This document shows, in pieces, positions 1-8,394 of a stretch of 64,000 nt of DNA (positions within the stretch are counted from its first letter, which is position 1; each line of letters begins with the position of its first letter). Position numbers and translations under genes: made by a program. The notes beneath the pieces are model-generated. The model was not told the DNA's origin. It saw nothing but the letters and a program-made list of their open reading frames with translations, and did not search any database. The stretch is from Desulfarculaceae bacterium (lineage in GTDB: Bacteria > Desulfobacterota > Desulfarculia > Desulfarculales > Desulfarculaceae): NCBI GenBank assembly GCA_020444545.1, contig JAHLKT010000004.1:558001-622000 (forward strand). Reading direction: 5' to 3'.

Positions 1-158
1 TCGACTACATGGCCTTGGTGGCCTTTGACATCTACATGGGATGCCGTGAGCAGCTTTATGAGCTGAAGGTCAAGGAAATGCATTCCAACGCCTTCAGCCT
101 GCTGCGGCGGGCGAATATTTTGGTGGAAACAACCGGCGAAGAGCCGGAAAGTGTGTAA
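1..158 (+). CDS. C-terminal end of RsbRD-N-like protein (partial)
   Basis: The reading frame is open from the window edge (first full codon at base 3) to a TAA at 156-158, about 51 residues. It contains the segment FDIYMGCREQLYEL followed by a second helix ending in LLRRANILVET. This resembles the end of the small helical RsbRD N-terminal-type proteins commonly encoded directly before dsrM in sulfate reducers. It lies 42 bases before dsrM on the same strand, so it is probably the first gene of the operon. Its role is unknown; a sensory or regulatory role is inferred only from the domain name. The family call is from memory of the motif and gene position. Confidence 0.6.
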   Translation, partial: DYMALVAFDIYMGCREQLYELKVKEMHSNAFSLLRRANILVETTGEEPESV

Positions 159-200
159 GCCGAACCAACAAGGCTAACCGTGTAACGAGGTAGCAGTAGA

Positions 201-1295
201 ATGATTGGTTTCCTATTTAGCGTAGTCGCCGTGCTAGTGCTCGTGGGGATAGCGCTGGTGGGAGTCGGAGGCTTGGGCCTCAAGGTCCTGTTTGGGGTGA
301 TCATCCCGTACGCGGCGGTGCTCACCTTCTTCGCGGGGCTGGTCTACCGGGTGGTGGACTGGGCTCGGTCGCCGGTGCCCTTCAGGATTCCCACGACGTG
401 CGGCCAGGAGAAATCGCTCCCCTGGATCAAGCCCAACAAGATCGACAACCCGTGTAGCGGGGGAATGGTGCTGCTGAGGATGGCCTTCGAGGTCCTCACC
501 TTCCGCAGCCTGTTCCGCAACATGAAGTTGGACTACCGCCAGGGGCCCACCATTCGCTACAGCTCGGAGAAGTTCCTCTGGCTGTTCGCCATGATGTTCC
601 ACTGGGCCTTCCTGGTGGTGATCATCCGGCACGCCCGGTTGTTCACCGAGCCCATCGCCCAGTGGCTCCAGACCCTGGAGCACCTGGACGGGTTTTTGGA
701 GTTCAACCTGGCCACCTTCGGCATCGGCTTGCCCACCATCCAGATCAGCGGCCTGGTGCTGCTGGGCGGGGTGAGCCTGCTGCTGGTGCGGCGCATCGTG
801 GTCCCCTCGGTGCGCTACATCTCCTTGGCGGCCGACTGGTTCCCCCTGTTCCTGATCACCTTCATCGCCCTCACCGGCATCCTCGCCCGGTACGTCATCC
901 GTATCGACGTGGTGAAGGTCAAGGAGCTGGCCATGGGCCTGGCCACCTTCCATCCGGTGGTGCCCGACGGAATCAGCGTCTGGTTCTACGTCCACTTCTT
1001 CCTTGTGTGCGTGCTCTTCGCCTACTTCCCCTTCAGCAAGCTCATGCACCTGGGAGGCGTGTTCCTCAGCCCCACCCGCAACATGGTCAACAACAGCCGC
1101 GCCGTACTCCACGTCAACCCCTGGAACTACCCCGTCAAGACTCACGACTATCATGAGTACGAGGACGACTTCCGGGAGGAGATGGTCGAAGCCGGCCTGC
1201 CGGTGGAAAAGACCCTGGAAGAGGCCGAGGCCGAAAAGGCGCCCGCCGCTCCGGCTCCGGCCGAGGCCGAGGTGACTGAGGAGAAGGAAGACTAA
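201..1295 (+). CDS. dsrM: DsrM, membrane cytochrome b subunit of DsrMKJOP
   Basis: 364 residues. DsrM is the heme b menaquinol-interacting subunit of the DsrMKJOP complex, which links the menaquinone pool to the DsrC trisulfide during sulfate reduction. Hydrophobic segments lie near residues 3-25, 33-50, 125-145, 180-198, 212-232 and 260-280. Histidines fall in or beside them (FHWAFLV near 134, TFHPVV near 251, YVHFF near 265), as expected for heme b ligands in a NarI-like fold. The charged Ala/Glu/Pro-rich tail (about 335-364) is low complexity. dsrK follows after 2 bases, so the two are translationally linked. Confidence 0.95.
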   Translation: MIGFLFSVVAVLVLVGIALVGVGGLGLKVLFGVIIPYAAVLTFFAGLVYRVVDWARSPVPFRIPTTCGQEKSLPWIKPNKIDNPCSGGMVLLRMAFEVLTFRSLFRNMKLDYRQGPTIRYSSEKFLWLFAMMFHWAFLVVIIRHARLFTEPIAQWLQTLEHLDGFLEFNLATFGIGLPTIQISGLVLLGGVSLLLVRRIVVPSVRYISLAADWFPLFLITFIALTGILARYVIRIDVVKVKELAMGLATFHPVVPDGISVWFYVHFFLVCVLFAYFPFSKLMHLGGVFLSPTRNMVNNSRAVLHVNPWNYPVKTHDYHEYEDDFREEMVEAGLPVEKTLEEAEAEKAPAAPAPAEAEVTEEKED

Positions 1296-1297
1296 CC

Positions 1298-2953
1298 ATG
1301 GCTGCCAAAACTCCGAGTCCCGAAGTAGTCGGAAAAATTGATCACCATCCTCCAGCCCAAAACTGGATGGATACCAAGCCCGAGTTCAAGCCGGGCAACT
1401 ACCTCTATGCGGGCAAAGCGTCGGCCCTGGAGACGGTGGGCCTGCCCAACCCGCGTGACTGGAACCCCACCGACGATGACTGGAAGCTGCCGGCCGACTG
1501 GAAGGGCACTGTCCGGGAGGGCATCGCCCAGCGCCTGGAGCGCTTCCGCAGCTTCAAGCTGTTCATGGACATCTGCGTGCGCTGCGGCGCCTGCGCCGAC
1601 AAGTGTCACTTCTTCATCGGCACCGGCGACCCCAAGAACATGCCGGTGCTCCGGGCCGAGCTGATCCGCAGCATCTACCGCGGCGAGTTCAAGACCGCGG
1701 GCAAGATCCTGGGCAGGCTGGCCGGCGGGCGCAAGCTCACCGAAGAGGTGATCAAGGAGTGGTTCTACTACTTCTTCCAGTGCACCGAGTGCCGCCGCTG
1801 CAGCGTGTTCTGCCCCTACGGCATCGACACCGCCGAGATCACCATCATCGCGCGCGAGATCATCAACCTGATCGGCTGCAACATTGACTGGATCGCCTCT
1901 CCGGTGGCCAACTGCTTCATGACCGGTAACCACCTGGGCCTGAAGCCGCACACATTCAAGGAGAACATCGAGTACCTGCTCGATGACATCGAGGAGTACG
2001 TAGGGATCAAGATCGAGCCCTCCTTCAACCGCAAGGGAGCCGAGATCCTCTTCGTAACCCCCTCGGGCGACGTCTTCGCCGAGCCGGGCATCTTCACCCT
2101 CATGGGCTATTTGATGCTCTTCGAGCACATCGGGCTGGACTACACCTGGTCCACCTACGCCTCCGAGGGCGGCAACTTCGGCTTCTTCACCTCCCACGAG
2201 ATGATGAAGCGCTTGAACGCCAAGATGTACGCCGAGTCCAAGCGCCTGGGGGTCAAGTGGATCCTGGGCGGCGAGTGCGGCCACATGTGGCGGGTGGTGC
2301 ACCAGTACATGAACACCCTCAACGGCCCGCCCACCTGGCTGGATCGCCCGGTGAGCCCCATCACCGGCACGGTGTTCGAGAACGCGGTGTCCACCAAGAT
2401 GGTGCACATCACCGAGTTCACCGCCGACCTGATCAAGAACAACAAGCTGAAGCTGGACCCCAGCCAGAACGATCACTACACCGTGACCTTCCACGACTCC
2501 TGCAACACCTCCCGCGGCATGGGCATGCTGGAGGAACCGCGCTATGTCATCAACAACGTGTGCAACAACTTCGTGGACATGGCGCCCCAGGTGATCCGGG
2601 AAAACACCTTCTGCTGCGGTTCGGGCTCCGGCCTAAACGCCGGTGAGTACCTGGAAATGCGCCTCAGGGGCGGCCTGCCCCGGGCCAACGCGGTCAAACG
2701 GGTGGCCGAGGACAAGGGAGTGAACATGCTCTCCTGCGTCTGCGCCATCGACCGCGCGGTGTTCCCGGCCCTGATGGACTACTGGGTGCCGGGCACCGAG
2801 GTCTGCGGCGTATCCGAGCTGGTGGCCAACGCCTTGGTCATGGAAGGCCAGGGCGAGCGCGAGTACAACCTGCGCGGCGAGGAAAACCCATCCTATGTCC
2901 CGCCTGAAGAGCCGGAAGGCGAAGGCGAGGCCGGAGAGGAGGGTGAAGAGTAA
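1298..2953 (+). CDS. dsrK: DsrK, HdrD-like iron-sulfur subunit of DsrMKJOP
   Basis: 551 residues. DsrK is the cytoplasmic catalytic Fe-S subunit related to heterodisulfide reductase HdrD, and is thought to reduce the DsrC trisulfide. Two [4Fe-4S] motifs are visible: CVRCGACADKC near residue 93 and CTECRRCSVFCPYG near 162. Two later cysteine-rich segments, HDSCNTSRG and FCCGSGSG (about 438), match the CCG signature for the noncubane cluster. The C-terminus is a short acidic Glu/Gly tail. The TAA stop overlaps the dsrJ start by one base (TAATG), typical of tight coupling in this operon. Confidence 0.96.
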   Translation: MAAKTPSPEVVGKIDHHPPAQNWMDTKPEFKPGNYLYAGKASALETVGLPNPRDWNPTDDDWKLPADWKGTVREGIAQRLERFRSFKLFMDICVRCGACADKCHFFIGTGDPKNMPVLRAELIRSIYRGEFKTAGKILGRLAGGRKLTEEVIKEWFYYFFQCTECRRCSVFCPYGIDTAEITIIAREIINLIGCNIDWIASPVANCFMTGNHLGLKPHTFKENIEYLLDDIEEYVGIKIEPSFNRKGAEILFVTPSGDVFAEPGIFTLMGYLMLFEHIGLDYTWSTYASEGGNFGFFTSHEMMKRLNAKMYAESKRLGVKWILGGECGHMWRVVHQYMNTLNGPPTWLDRPVSPITGTVFENAVSTKMVHITEFTADLIKNNKLKLDPSQNDHYTVTFHDSCNTSRGMGMLEEPRYVINNVCNNFVDMAPQVIRENTFCCGSGSGLNAGEYLEMRLRGGLPRANAVKRVAEDKGVNMLSCVCAIDRAVFPALMDYWVPGTEVCGVSELVANALVMEGQGEREYNLRGEENPSYVPPEEPEGEGEAGEEGEE

Positions 2954-3342
2954 TGAAGCTCTATAACGGACCGCAGATCATAGTTGGCCTGGTTATCTTC
3001 CTGGCCATCTTCACCTACCCGTTCTGGAGCGGCGCGGGCAAGGCGGCCCCGGTGCCCAAGCCCCAGCCGGTGCCCAAGAGCGTGGCCACCCAGTGCGTGG
3101 CGGACACCGCCTACATGCGCACCAGCCACATGACCCTGCTCAACCATTGGCGGGACGAGGTGGTGCGCGACGGCGACCGGCTCTACGAGTCGGCCAACGG
3201 CAAGACCTTCAACATGAGCCTGAGCAACACCTGCTTCCAGTGCCACACCAGCAAGGTCAAGTTCTGCGACCAGTGTCACAACTACCTGGCCGTGGCGCCG
3301 TTCTGTTGGGATTGCCACCTTGTGCCGAAGGAGAAGAAGTGA
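2953..3342 (+). CDS. dsrJ: DsrJ, periplasmic triheme cytochrome c
   Basis: 129 residues. An N-terminal hydrophobic segment (about 9-24) anchors the protein to the periplasmic side. Three CXXCH heme motifs are present at residues 94-98 (CFQCH), 105-109 (CDQCH) and 118-122 (CWDCH). Cys48, in the segment TQCVADTAYM, sits where DsrJ proteins carry the conserved Cys that is an unusual axial heme ligand; that assignment rests on known DsrJ biochemistry and was not tested here. The length is normal for the family. The gene overlaps the stop of dsrK and the start of dsrO. Confidence 0.95.
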   Translation: MKLYNGPQIIVGLVIFLAIFTYPFWSGAGKAAPVPKPQPVPKSVATQCVADTAYMRTSHMTLLNHWRDEVVRDGDRLYESANGKTFNMSLSNTCFQCHTSKVKFCDQCHNYLAVAPFCWDCHLVPKEKK

Positions 3343-4169
3343 TGGGCGTGGACAGGAGACAGTTTCTAAAACTCGCCGGGATCGCGGGCGCCCTTGGCCT
3401 GGGAGGCTCCGTGGGTTTCCAGCTGCTCAAGCCTGGTTCCCTGGACGCCGCCGAGCGTATGCCCACGCCTTATCAGATGGTCTTCCCCAAGAGCCAGGGC
3501 AACTCCGAGGTGATGCCCAACCCCAAGGCCCTGAAGGGCCGCCGCTGGGGCATGGTCATCGATATGCGCAAGCTCACCGAGGAAAAGGCCCGGGCGGCCA
3601 TTCAGGCCTGCAACTACTACCACAACGTGCCGGACATCCCGGGTAAGCAAACCATCAAGTGGATCTGGCTGACGGGCTACGTCAACGCCTTCCCCGAGGT
3701 GGAGAACCCCTTCGCGGATCCCGAGATCAAGAACGCCCGGTTCATCGCCATGTGCAACCACTGCGACAACCCGCCCTGCGTCCGGGTGTGCCCCACCAAG
3801 GCCACCTTCCAGCGCGAGGACGGCATCGTCATGATGGACATGCACCGCTGCATCGGCTGCCGGTTCTGCATGGCCGGTTGCCCCTACGGCTCGCGGAGCT
3901 TCAACTTCCGCGATCCTCGCCCCTTCATCAAGAAGGAGTACCCCCTCTACCCCACCCGCACCAAGGGCGTGGTCGAGAAGTGCACCTTCTGCTCCGAGCG
4001 CCTCGCGGTGGGCAAGCTGCCCTACTGCGCCGAGGCCAGCGGCGGGGCCATGGTCTTTGGCGATGTGGACGACGCGGGCAGCGAGCTTCGCAGGCTGCTG
4101 CGCTCGCGCTACAGCATTCGCCGTAAACCCAACCTGGGCACCCATCCCCAGGTCTACTACCTGGTATAG
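3342..4169 (+). CDS. dsrO: DsrO, periplasmic ferredoxin-like subunit
   Basis: 275 residues from the ATG at 3342, which overlaps the dsrJ stop (TGATG). The frame is open further upstream, but this start places a twin-arginine signal at the N-terminus (RRQFLKLAG, Arg5-Arg6, then a hydrophobic stretch), as expected for Tat export. Cysteine groups CNHCDNPPCVRVC (138-150), CIGCRFCMAGC (170-180), CTFC (214-217) and Cys229 make a multi-cluster electron-transfer protein that partners DsrP. The longer start would lie inside dsrJ and bury the Tat signal, so I reject it. Confidence 0.95.
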   Translation: MGVDRRQFLKLAGIAGALGLGGSVGFQLLKPGSLDAAERMPTPYQMVFPKSQGNSEVMPNPKALKGRRWGMVIDMRKLTEEKARAAIQACNYYHNVPDIPGKQTIKWIWLTGYVNAFPEVENPFADPEIKNARFIAMCNHCDNPPCVRVCPTKATFQREDGIVMMDMHRCIGCRFCMAGCPYGSRSFNFRDPRPFIKKEYPLYPTRTKGVVEKCTFCSERLAVGKLPYCAEASGGAMVFGDVDDAGSELRRLLRSRYSIRRKPNLGTHPQVYYLV

Positions 4170-4177
4170 AGGTCGTC

Positions 4178-5338
4178 ATGCTTGAAAAGGCGCTAAGCGG
4201 AAGCAAGCTGTACTGGACCTGGCTCATCTGCCTGCTCGTGGTTATCGGAGCCGGTTTCGGGGCCTATTTGGTTCAGTACAATAAAGGCCTCATGATCACC
4301 GGCATGAGCCGGGACGTTTCCTGGGGCTTCTACATCGCCCAGTTCACCTTCCTGGTGGGCGTTGCCGCCTCGGCGGTCATGCTGGTGCTGCCCTACTATC
4401 TGCACCACTACAAGACCTTCGGGCGCATCACCATCCTGGGCGAATTCCTGGCCATCGCGGCGGTGATCATGTGCATCCTGTTCATCACCGTCGACCTTGG
4501 TAAACCGAGCCGCATCCTGAACGTGATGCTGCACCCCACGCCCAACTCCATCCTGTTCTGGGACATGATCGTCCTGAACGGATACCTGATCATCAACCTG
4601 GTGGCCGGGTGGGTGACTCTGGAGGCCGAGCGCAAGCAGCTGGCTCCTCCGGGGTGGATCAAGCCCATCATCTACCTGTCCATCCCCTGGGCGGTGTCCA
4701 TCCACACCGTGACGGCCTTCCTGTACGCCGGTCTGCCCGGCCGCGGCTTCTGGCTCACCGCCATCATGGCCCCGCGCTTTTTGGCCTCGGCTTTCGCGGC
4801 CGGCCCCGCGGTGCTCATCCTGCTGGGCTACCTGGTCAAGAAGCTCACCCGCTTCGACGCGGGCCGCGAGGCCTTCGAGACCCTGGCCAAGATCGTTTGC
4901 TACGCCATCATCCTGCACATCTTCTTCTTCCTGCTGGAGGTGTTCACGGTGGCCTACAGCGCGATCCCCAGCCACACCTCGCACCTGAAGTACCTCTACT
5001 TCGGCCTGCACGGGCACAACAACCTGGTGCCCTGGGTTTGGACCGCTCTGGCCTGCGGCTTCACGGCCATCGTCCTCTTGGTCAACCCGCGCACCCGCAA
5101 GAACCCCACCATCCTGCCCTTCGCCTGCGTCCTGGTGTTCATCTGCACCTGGATCGACAAGGGCATGGCCATGATCTCCGGCGGGTTCGTGCCCAACCCC
5201 TTGCACGAGGTCACCGAGTACTCGCCCACCGGGCTCGAGCTGATGATCACCATCGGGGTGTACGCGGCCGGCGCCCTGGTGCTGACCATCCTGTACAAGG
5301 TGGCCCTGGGGGTCAAGGCGGAGGAAGAGGCCGTCTAA
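4178..5338 (+). CDS. dsrP: DsrP, NrfD-like quinone-interacting membrane subunit
   Basis: 386 residues, almost entirely hydrophobic, with about ten predicted membrane helices (first near 16-35, last near 355-378). It belongs to the NrfD/PsrC family and exchanges electrons between menaquinone and DsrO. A purine-rich ribosome site (GAGG) precedes the ATG. It is the last dsr gene and is followed by a strong intrinsic terminator at 5371-5403, so the operon ends here. No truncation or frameshift is seen. Confidence 0.94.
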   Translation: MLEKALSGSKLYWTWLICLLVVIGAGFGAYLVQYNKGLMITGMSRDVSWGFYIAQFTFLVGVAASAVMLVLPYYLHHYKTFGRITILGEFLAIAAVIMCILFITVDLGKPSRILNVMLHPTPNSILFWDMIVLNGYLIINLVAGWVTLEAERKQLAPPGWIKPIIYLSIPWAVSIHTVTAFLYAGLPGRGFWLTAIMAPRFLASAFAAGPAVLILLGYLVKKLTRFDAGREAFETLAKIVCYAIILHIFFFLLEVFTVAYSAIPSHTSHLKYLYFGLHGHNNLVPWVWTALACGFTAIVLLVNPRTRKNPTILPFACVLVFICTWIDKGMAMISGGFVPNPLHEVTEYSPTGLELMITIGVYAAGALVLTILYKVALGVKAEEEAV

Positions 5339-5370
5339 GGCCGCTCCGCCCCTTTCAACGGACAACAGCG

Positions 5371-5403
5371 CCCCTCCCGCTTCGGCGGGAGGGGCTTTCT
5401 TTT
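5371..5403 (+). terminator. Intrinsic terminator of the dsr operon
   Basis: A perfect 10-bp stem (5371-5380 pairing with 5385-5394) closes a TTCG tetraloop and is followed by a T-rich tail (CTTTCTTTT). It lies about 30 bases after the dsrP stop. Confidence 0.93.
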
Positions 5404-5414
5404 ACCCGGGCATC

Positions 5415-5441
5415 TTCTCCCAGGACATTGGTAGGTATAAT
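5415..5441 (+). promoter_or_regulatory. Possible promoter for the three-repeat Cys protein
   Basis: A perfect TATAAT hexamer at 5436-5441 lies about 35 bases before the ATG at 5477 and just after the dsr terminator. No good -35 hexamer is visible at 16-18 bases upstream, so this is only a candidate. Confidence 0.3.
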
Positions 5442-5476
5442 TGTAGCCAGATACCACACCCCAGCGGAGGTGACCC

Positions 5477-5791
5477 ATGGGAGATCAAGACAAGCCCCAA
5501 GGCCAGGGAGCCTGGCTCAACGTGTTCTGCCCCGAGGCGCGCTGCCTCACAGAGGCCGAGGTGGCCTCCCTGCCCCCGGAAATGCGTCAGGCGCCCGGCG
5601 TAAAAGACAAGGACGGCCTGTGGCTCAAGGTGTTCTGCCCGGACGACTCATGCCTGAGCGAGACGGAGAAGGGCTCGCCCGTGGCCCCGGTGCTCAGGGC
5701 CCAAAAAAATCCGGGCGAAAAGGGGTTGTGGCTCAACCTCTTTTGCCCGGATGACGCTTGCCTGGTGGAGGAGGACACCGACCTGCCCTAG
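5477..5791 (+). CDS. Small three-repeat FCPxxxCL protein, unknown function
   Basis: 104 residues, with a good ribosome site (GGAGGTGACCC before the ATG). The protein is three copies of a motif W-L-[NK]-[VL]-F-C-P-x3-C-L at residues 13-24, 49-60 and 85-96. The spacing is exactly 36 residues: W13/W49/W85, C18/C54/C90 and C23/C59/C95. The linkers are polar and differ from each other. No signal peptide or membrane segment is seen, so it is probably cytoplasmic. Paired cysteines four residues apart could bind a metal or form disulfides, but nothing proves either. I do not recognise the family. It is expressed separately from dsr, after that operon's terminator. Confidence 0.8.
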   Translation: MGDQDKPQGQGAWLNVFCPEARCLTEAEVASLPPEMRQAPGVKDKDGLWLKVFCPDDSCLSETEKGSPVAPVLRAQKNPGEKGLWLNLFCPDDACLVEEDTDLP

Positions 5792-5815
5792 GCGGGGCCG
5801 GCCGGTCCGAAAACC

Positions 5816-6298
5816 CTACAGGCGGCAGTGTTCCGGCCCGCGCACGCTCAGCACCGGGCAGGGGGCGTGACGGAATATCTTCTCGGCGGTGGAGCCGAAC
5901 AGGGCCCCGGCCAGGTTGCTGCGGCCCTTGGTGCCCATCACCAGAAGGGACACGCCCTCGTTCTTGAGCAGCTTGAGCAGCTCGTCGTGGGGATGACCCA
6001 CGGTGAACAGCACCCGCACCTTCAAGTCCTTGACCACGGGGAGGTAGTCCTTGTCCAGGATGCCCTGGCGTTCCTCCTCCACCCGCTGGATATAGCCGGC
6101 CTTGCCTCCCAGGTCGTAGCCCTGCGCGGCCAGGCGGTCCAGCTCGTCCAGGCCCCGGTCGTTGATCACGTTGAGGATCAACAGCTCGGACTTGTGGGAG
6201 CGGGCCTGTTCCACGGCATGGGTAAAGGTGATCTCGGAATAATCGCTGAAGTCTATGGCCGCGGCCACCACCTTGTAATCGACCTTGCAATCCTGCAT
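5816..6298 (-). CDS. Universal stress protein, UspA family
   Basis: 160 residues. It begins with the strand VVAAAIDFSDYSE and ends with the nucleotide-binding signature G-T-K-G-R-S-x8-GS (near 131-146) followed by the strand PVLSV, the classic ATP-binding Usp fold. The ribosome site AGGAG lies upstream of the ATG at 6298. It stands alone on the minus strand, convergent with the preceding gene. UspA proteins act as cytoplasmic ATP-binding stress factors; the specific trigger is unknown. Confidence 0.9.
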   Translation of the reverse strand: MQDCKVDYKVVAAAIDFSDYSEITFTHAVEQARSHKSELLILNVINDRGLDELDRLAAQGYDLGGKAGYIQRVEEERQGILDKDYLPVVKDLKVRVLFTVGHPHDELLKLLKNEGVSLLVMGTKGRSNLAGALFGSTAEKIFRHAPCPVLSVRGPEHCRL

Positions 6299-6428
6299 GA
6301 ATTAAGCTCCTGTTTGAAGAATATAGTTACGTGAATCTTATTATAACCCCTACTCATGGGAGTTAAACAACAATCGCCTAACTGGACAACTCCCCGCGCC
6401 TATGGTAGAAATGCCATCTGACCTACGC

Positions 6429-6505
<77 letters not shown>

Positions 6506-6512
6506 GCAATTC

Positions 6513-6546
6513 AAGGGGTTAGCCCAATGCGGCTAACCCCTTTCCT
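6513..6546 (+). terminator. Hairpin after tRNA-Arg
   Basis: A 12-bp perfect stem (6513-6524 with 6531-6542) with a 6-base loop lies 7 bases after the tRNA CCA. The tail is pyrimidine-rich (TTCCT) rather than a long T-run. It probably terminates or processes the tRNA transcript. Confidence 0.7.
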
Positions 6547-6683
6547 GTCACCAACTGTCACCATTTCAGGTTTCGGTCTCATCTTCCAACTCTGGCCTTC
6601 CTCGTGAACGCCCATGTGGTCCAGCAACTGGGCTCTGAACCCGAAATGGCCGCGCTGGATCAGGGGAATAAAAAGCGGCTGAA

Positions 6684-7132
6684 CATATTGTTTCAGAGGC
6701 CAAGAAGATGCCTGAGCTCACCCCTCGAGAGCTGGCCTGGCACATCACCGACAGCCAGGGCGCCTTCATCAGCGAGTCCAGCGTCTATCGCATCTTGGGG
6801 GACGGGGCAAGCCCTACCACCCCATGACCCAGGGCAAGATCGAACGATACCGCCGGACCTTGAAGAACCGGATCAACCAGGAGAACTATTACCTGCCCTG
6901 GGACCTGGAGCATCAGATCGGCCGTTTCGTGGATTACTACAACCACCGGCGGGTGCACGAGTCCCTGGGCAACCTGCCCCCCGCCGATGTGTATCACGGC
7001 CGGGCCAGAGAAATGGTGACGGCCAGGAATCTGGTCAAGGAGCAAACCACGCGGCACAGGAGGCGCCACAACCTGGGGCTGAGGCCTCTAAACTCGGATC
7101 GTACGGCAACACGAGCATGGGGCTATTCGTGA
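6684..7132 (+). pseudogene. IS3-family transposase (OrfB/DDE) remnant
   Basis: Two pieces of one transposase lie in different frames. The first (about 6696-6827) reads PELTPRELAWHITD...SESSVYRIL, the helix-turn-helix part of IS3-type OrfB. The second (about 6812-7132) reads KPYHPMTQGKIERY...FVDYYNHRRVHESL, the end of the DDE domain with its third catalytic acid (Glu in GKIERY). The roughly 100 residues between them, which hold the two catalytic Asp, are missing and the frame is broken. No terminal inverted repeats are clear. The element is dead and marks the edge of the array region beside the tRNA gene. Confidence 0.85.
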
Positions 7133-7217
7133 GCAATAGCGCCAGGCACAACCAGCCCGTGACCGGGTGTTTGCAGCTGCCATCGCTGATCAATGGCAGT
7201 ATGCCGTCCGGGAGGGC

Positions 7218-7613
7218 CTATTTCTTACTGGCGTTGTCGCAATCGCAATCGCAGTAGGTGATGGTCTTGTTCTCCACGTGTGTGCCGTCGTGCTTGTAGA
7301 CCTTGACCTTGTCGGGGTAGATGCGGGCGTACCCACCCTTGGGGATGCTGAAGCCATCCTGGTTGCAGCGGCAGCATTTGTCGCCGTGTTTCACCAGGTA
7401 GACCGCGTAGACGTGGCTGAGGCTGTCGCCGTGCCCGCCGTTGTGCTTGCCGTGGGCCGGGATCATGAACTTGCAGTTATCGAGGAGAAATTGAGACCAA
7501 AAGGTTTGTATGCACACCTTGTGGTCAACGTGGTTGTAGATGGCATAGGCCTGGGCGGAGCCCGCCGCCAACAGGGCTGCGGCGCAAAGCATAACGATCA
7601 TCAGGATTTTCAT
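7218..7613 (-). CDS. Array protein 1, small secreted His/Cys-rich (V type)
   Basis: 131 residues. Signal peptide about 1-22 (MKILMIVMLCAAALLAAGSAQA), with the mature form beginning AYAIYNHVDHKVC. The centre has IPAHGKHNGGHGDSLSH, and the C-terminal core is IPKGGYARIYPDKVKVYKH. It has the most C-terminal cysteines of the array (CCRC in the middle and CDCDC near the end). It is the last gene of the array; its ATG overlaps the stop of the preceding copy by 4 bases (ATGA). An extracytoplasmic location is inferred from the signal peptide; function unknown. Confidence 0.85.
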   Translation of the reverse strand: MKILMIVMLCAAALLAAGSAQAYAIYNHVDHKVCIQTFWSQFLLDNCKFMIPAHGKHNGGHGDSLSHVYAVYLVKHGDKCCRCNQDGFSIPKGGYARIYPDKVKVYKHDGTHVENKTITYCDCDCDNASKK

Positions 7614-7984
7614 GGTTTTTGCTCCCTTGACTCTGTCTTTGAGTAATCCGGGGTTATGTCCACGGTCTTTATGTGCTTGTCGCTGTGAGTGTAGATTTTG
7701 ACCCTTTTGTTGTAGATGCGGGCATAACCGCCCTTGGGTATGCTGAACTTGCCGCTGTGGTATTCGTTACTTTTAGTTTCGTAGAAGGCATATACGTTGT
7801 TCAGGCCCGCACCGTGCTCGCCGTTGTGGGTGCTGTGCGGGTCGACGCTCACATAGCAGCTAATTTGGTACCACCTCTTTAGGCAGAAGTGATGGCTGGT
7901 GTGGTTGTAAATTGCATAGGCTTGGGCGGAGCTTGCCGTGAGCAACGCGGCCAGGCACAGCAACGCGATGACTAAGGATTTCAT
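7610..7984 (-). CDS. Array protein 2, small secreted His-rich (T type)
   Basis: 124 residues from the ATG at 7984, chosen because it begins the signal peptide MKSLVIALLCLAALL and follows a GAGAGAGGAAG ribosome site; the frame is open upstream but that part is not signal-like. The mature start AYAIYNHTSHHFC, the T-type centre DPHSTHNGEHGAGL and the core IPKGGYARIYNKRVKIY match the family. It has two mature-region cysteines, near the N-terminus of the mature chain. The tail is longer and more charged than in other T-type copies. Confidence 0.85.
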   Translation of the reverse strand: MKSLVIALLCLAALLTASSAQAYAIYNHTSHHFCLKRWYQISCYVSVDPHSTHNGEHGAGLNNVYAFYETKSNEYHSGKFSIPKGGYARIYNKRVKIYTHSDKHIKTVDITPDYSKTESREQKP

Positions 7985-8009
7985 GGACTTCCTCTCTCGG
8001 GATTTTTGG

Positions 8010-8357
8010 TTAACTGTCGCGCTGTATGGACACGGTCTTTTGGTGCTTGTCGTGGTGATCATAGACTTTCAGCTCTCGGTCGTAGACCCTGATGTAGCCA
8101 CCCTTGGGAATGCTGAACTCGTCACTCCGGTAGTCGTTCCCCTTGGCGCGGAAAGAAGCCCATACCCGCTTCAGCCCGGCCCCATGCTCGCCGTTTAGGG
8201 TGCTGTGCGGGCCGACCTTCATGTCGCAGCCACTCATGGAGTACCAGTGGGCTATGCAAACCTTGTAAGAGGTGTGGTTGTAGATGGCATAGGCCTGCGC
8301 GGAACCCGCCATCAGCAGTGCCCCGGCGATAAAAATCGCTATTAATAAAGTTTTCAT
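8010..8357 (-). CDS. Array protein 3, small secreted His-rich (T type)
   Basis: 115 residues. Signal peptide about 1-22, then AYAIYNHTSYKVC, GPHSTLNGEHGAGL and IPKGGYIRVYDRELKVYDH. The usual STHNG is STLNG here, so one centre His is lost, and ARIY is changed to IRVY. It lies 25 bases upstream of array gene 2 on the same strand. Confidence 0.85.
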   Translation of the reverse strand: MKTLLIAIFIAGALLMAGSAQAYAIYNHTSYKVCIAHWYSMSGCDMKVGPHSTLNGEHGAGLKRVWASFRAKGNDYRSDEFSIPKGGYIRVYDRELKVYDHHDKHQKTVSIQRDS

Positions 8358-8394
8358 GGCCTCTCCCGGCTAATGGTTGCGGACCGTGCCGGCC

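Noticed and set aside
234-1154. 306-codon open frame opposite dsrM
   Set aside because: Antisense shadow of a high-GC gene: His/Gly/Gln-rich, no ribosome site, no motif, while dsrM on the other strand is certain.
3093-3341. Longer N-terminus for dsrO
   Set aside because: It would overlap most of dsrJ in another frame and bury the twin-arginine signal.
6604-7257. 217-codon frame over the IS remnant
   Set aside because: It is in the wrong frame; the transposase pieces are read in two other frames.
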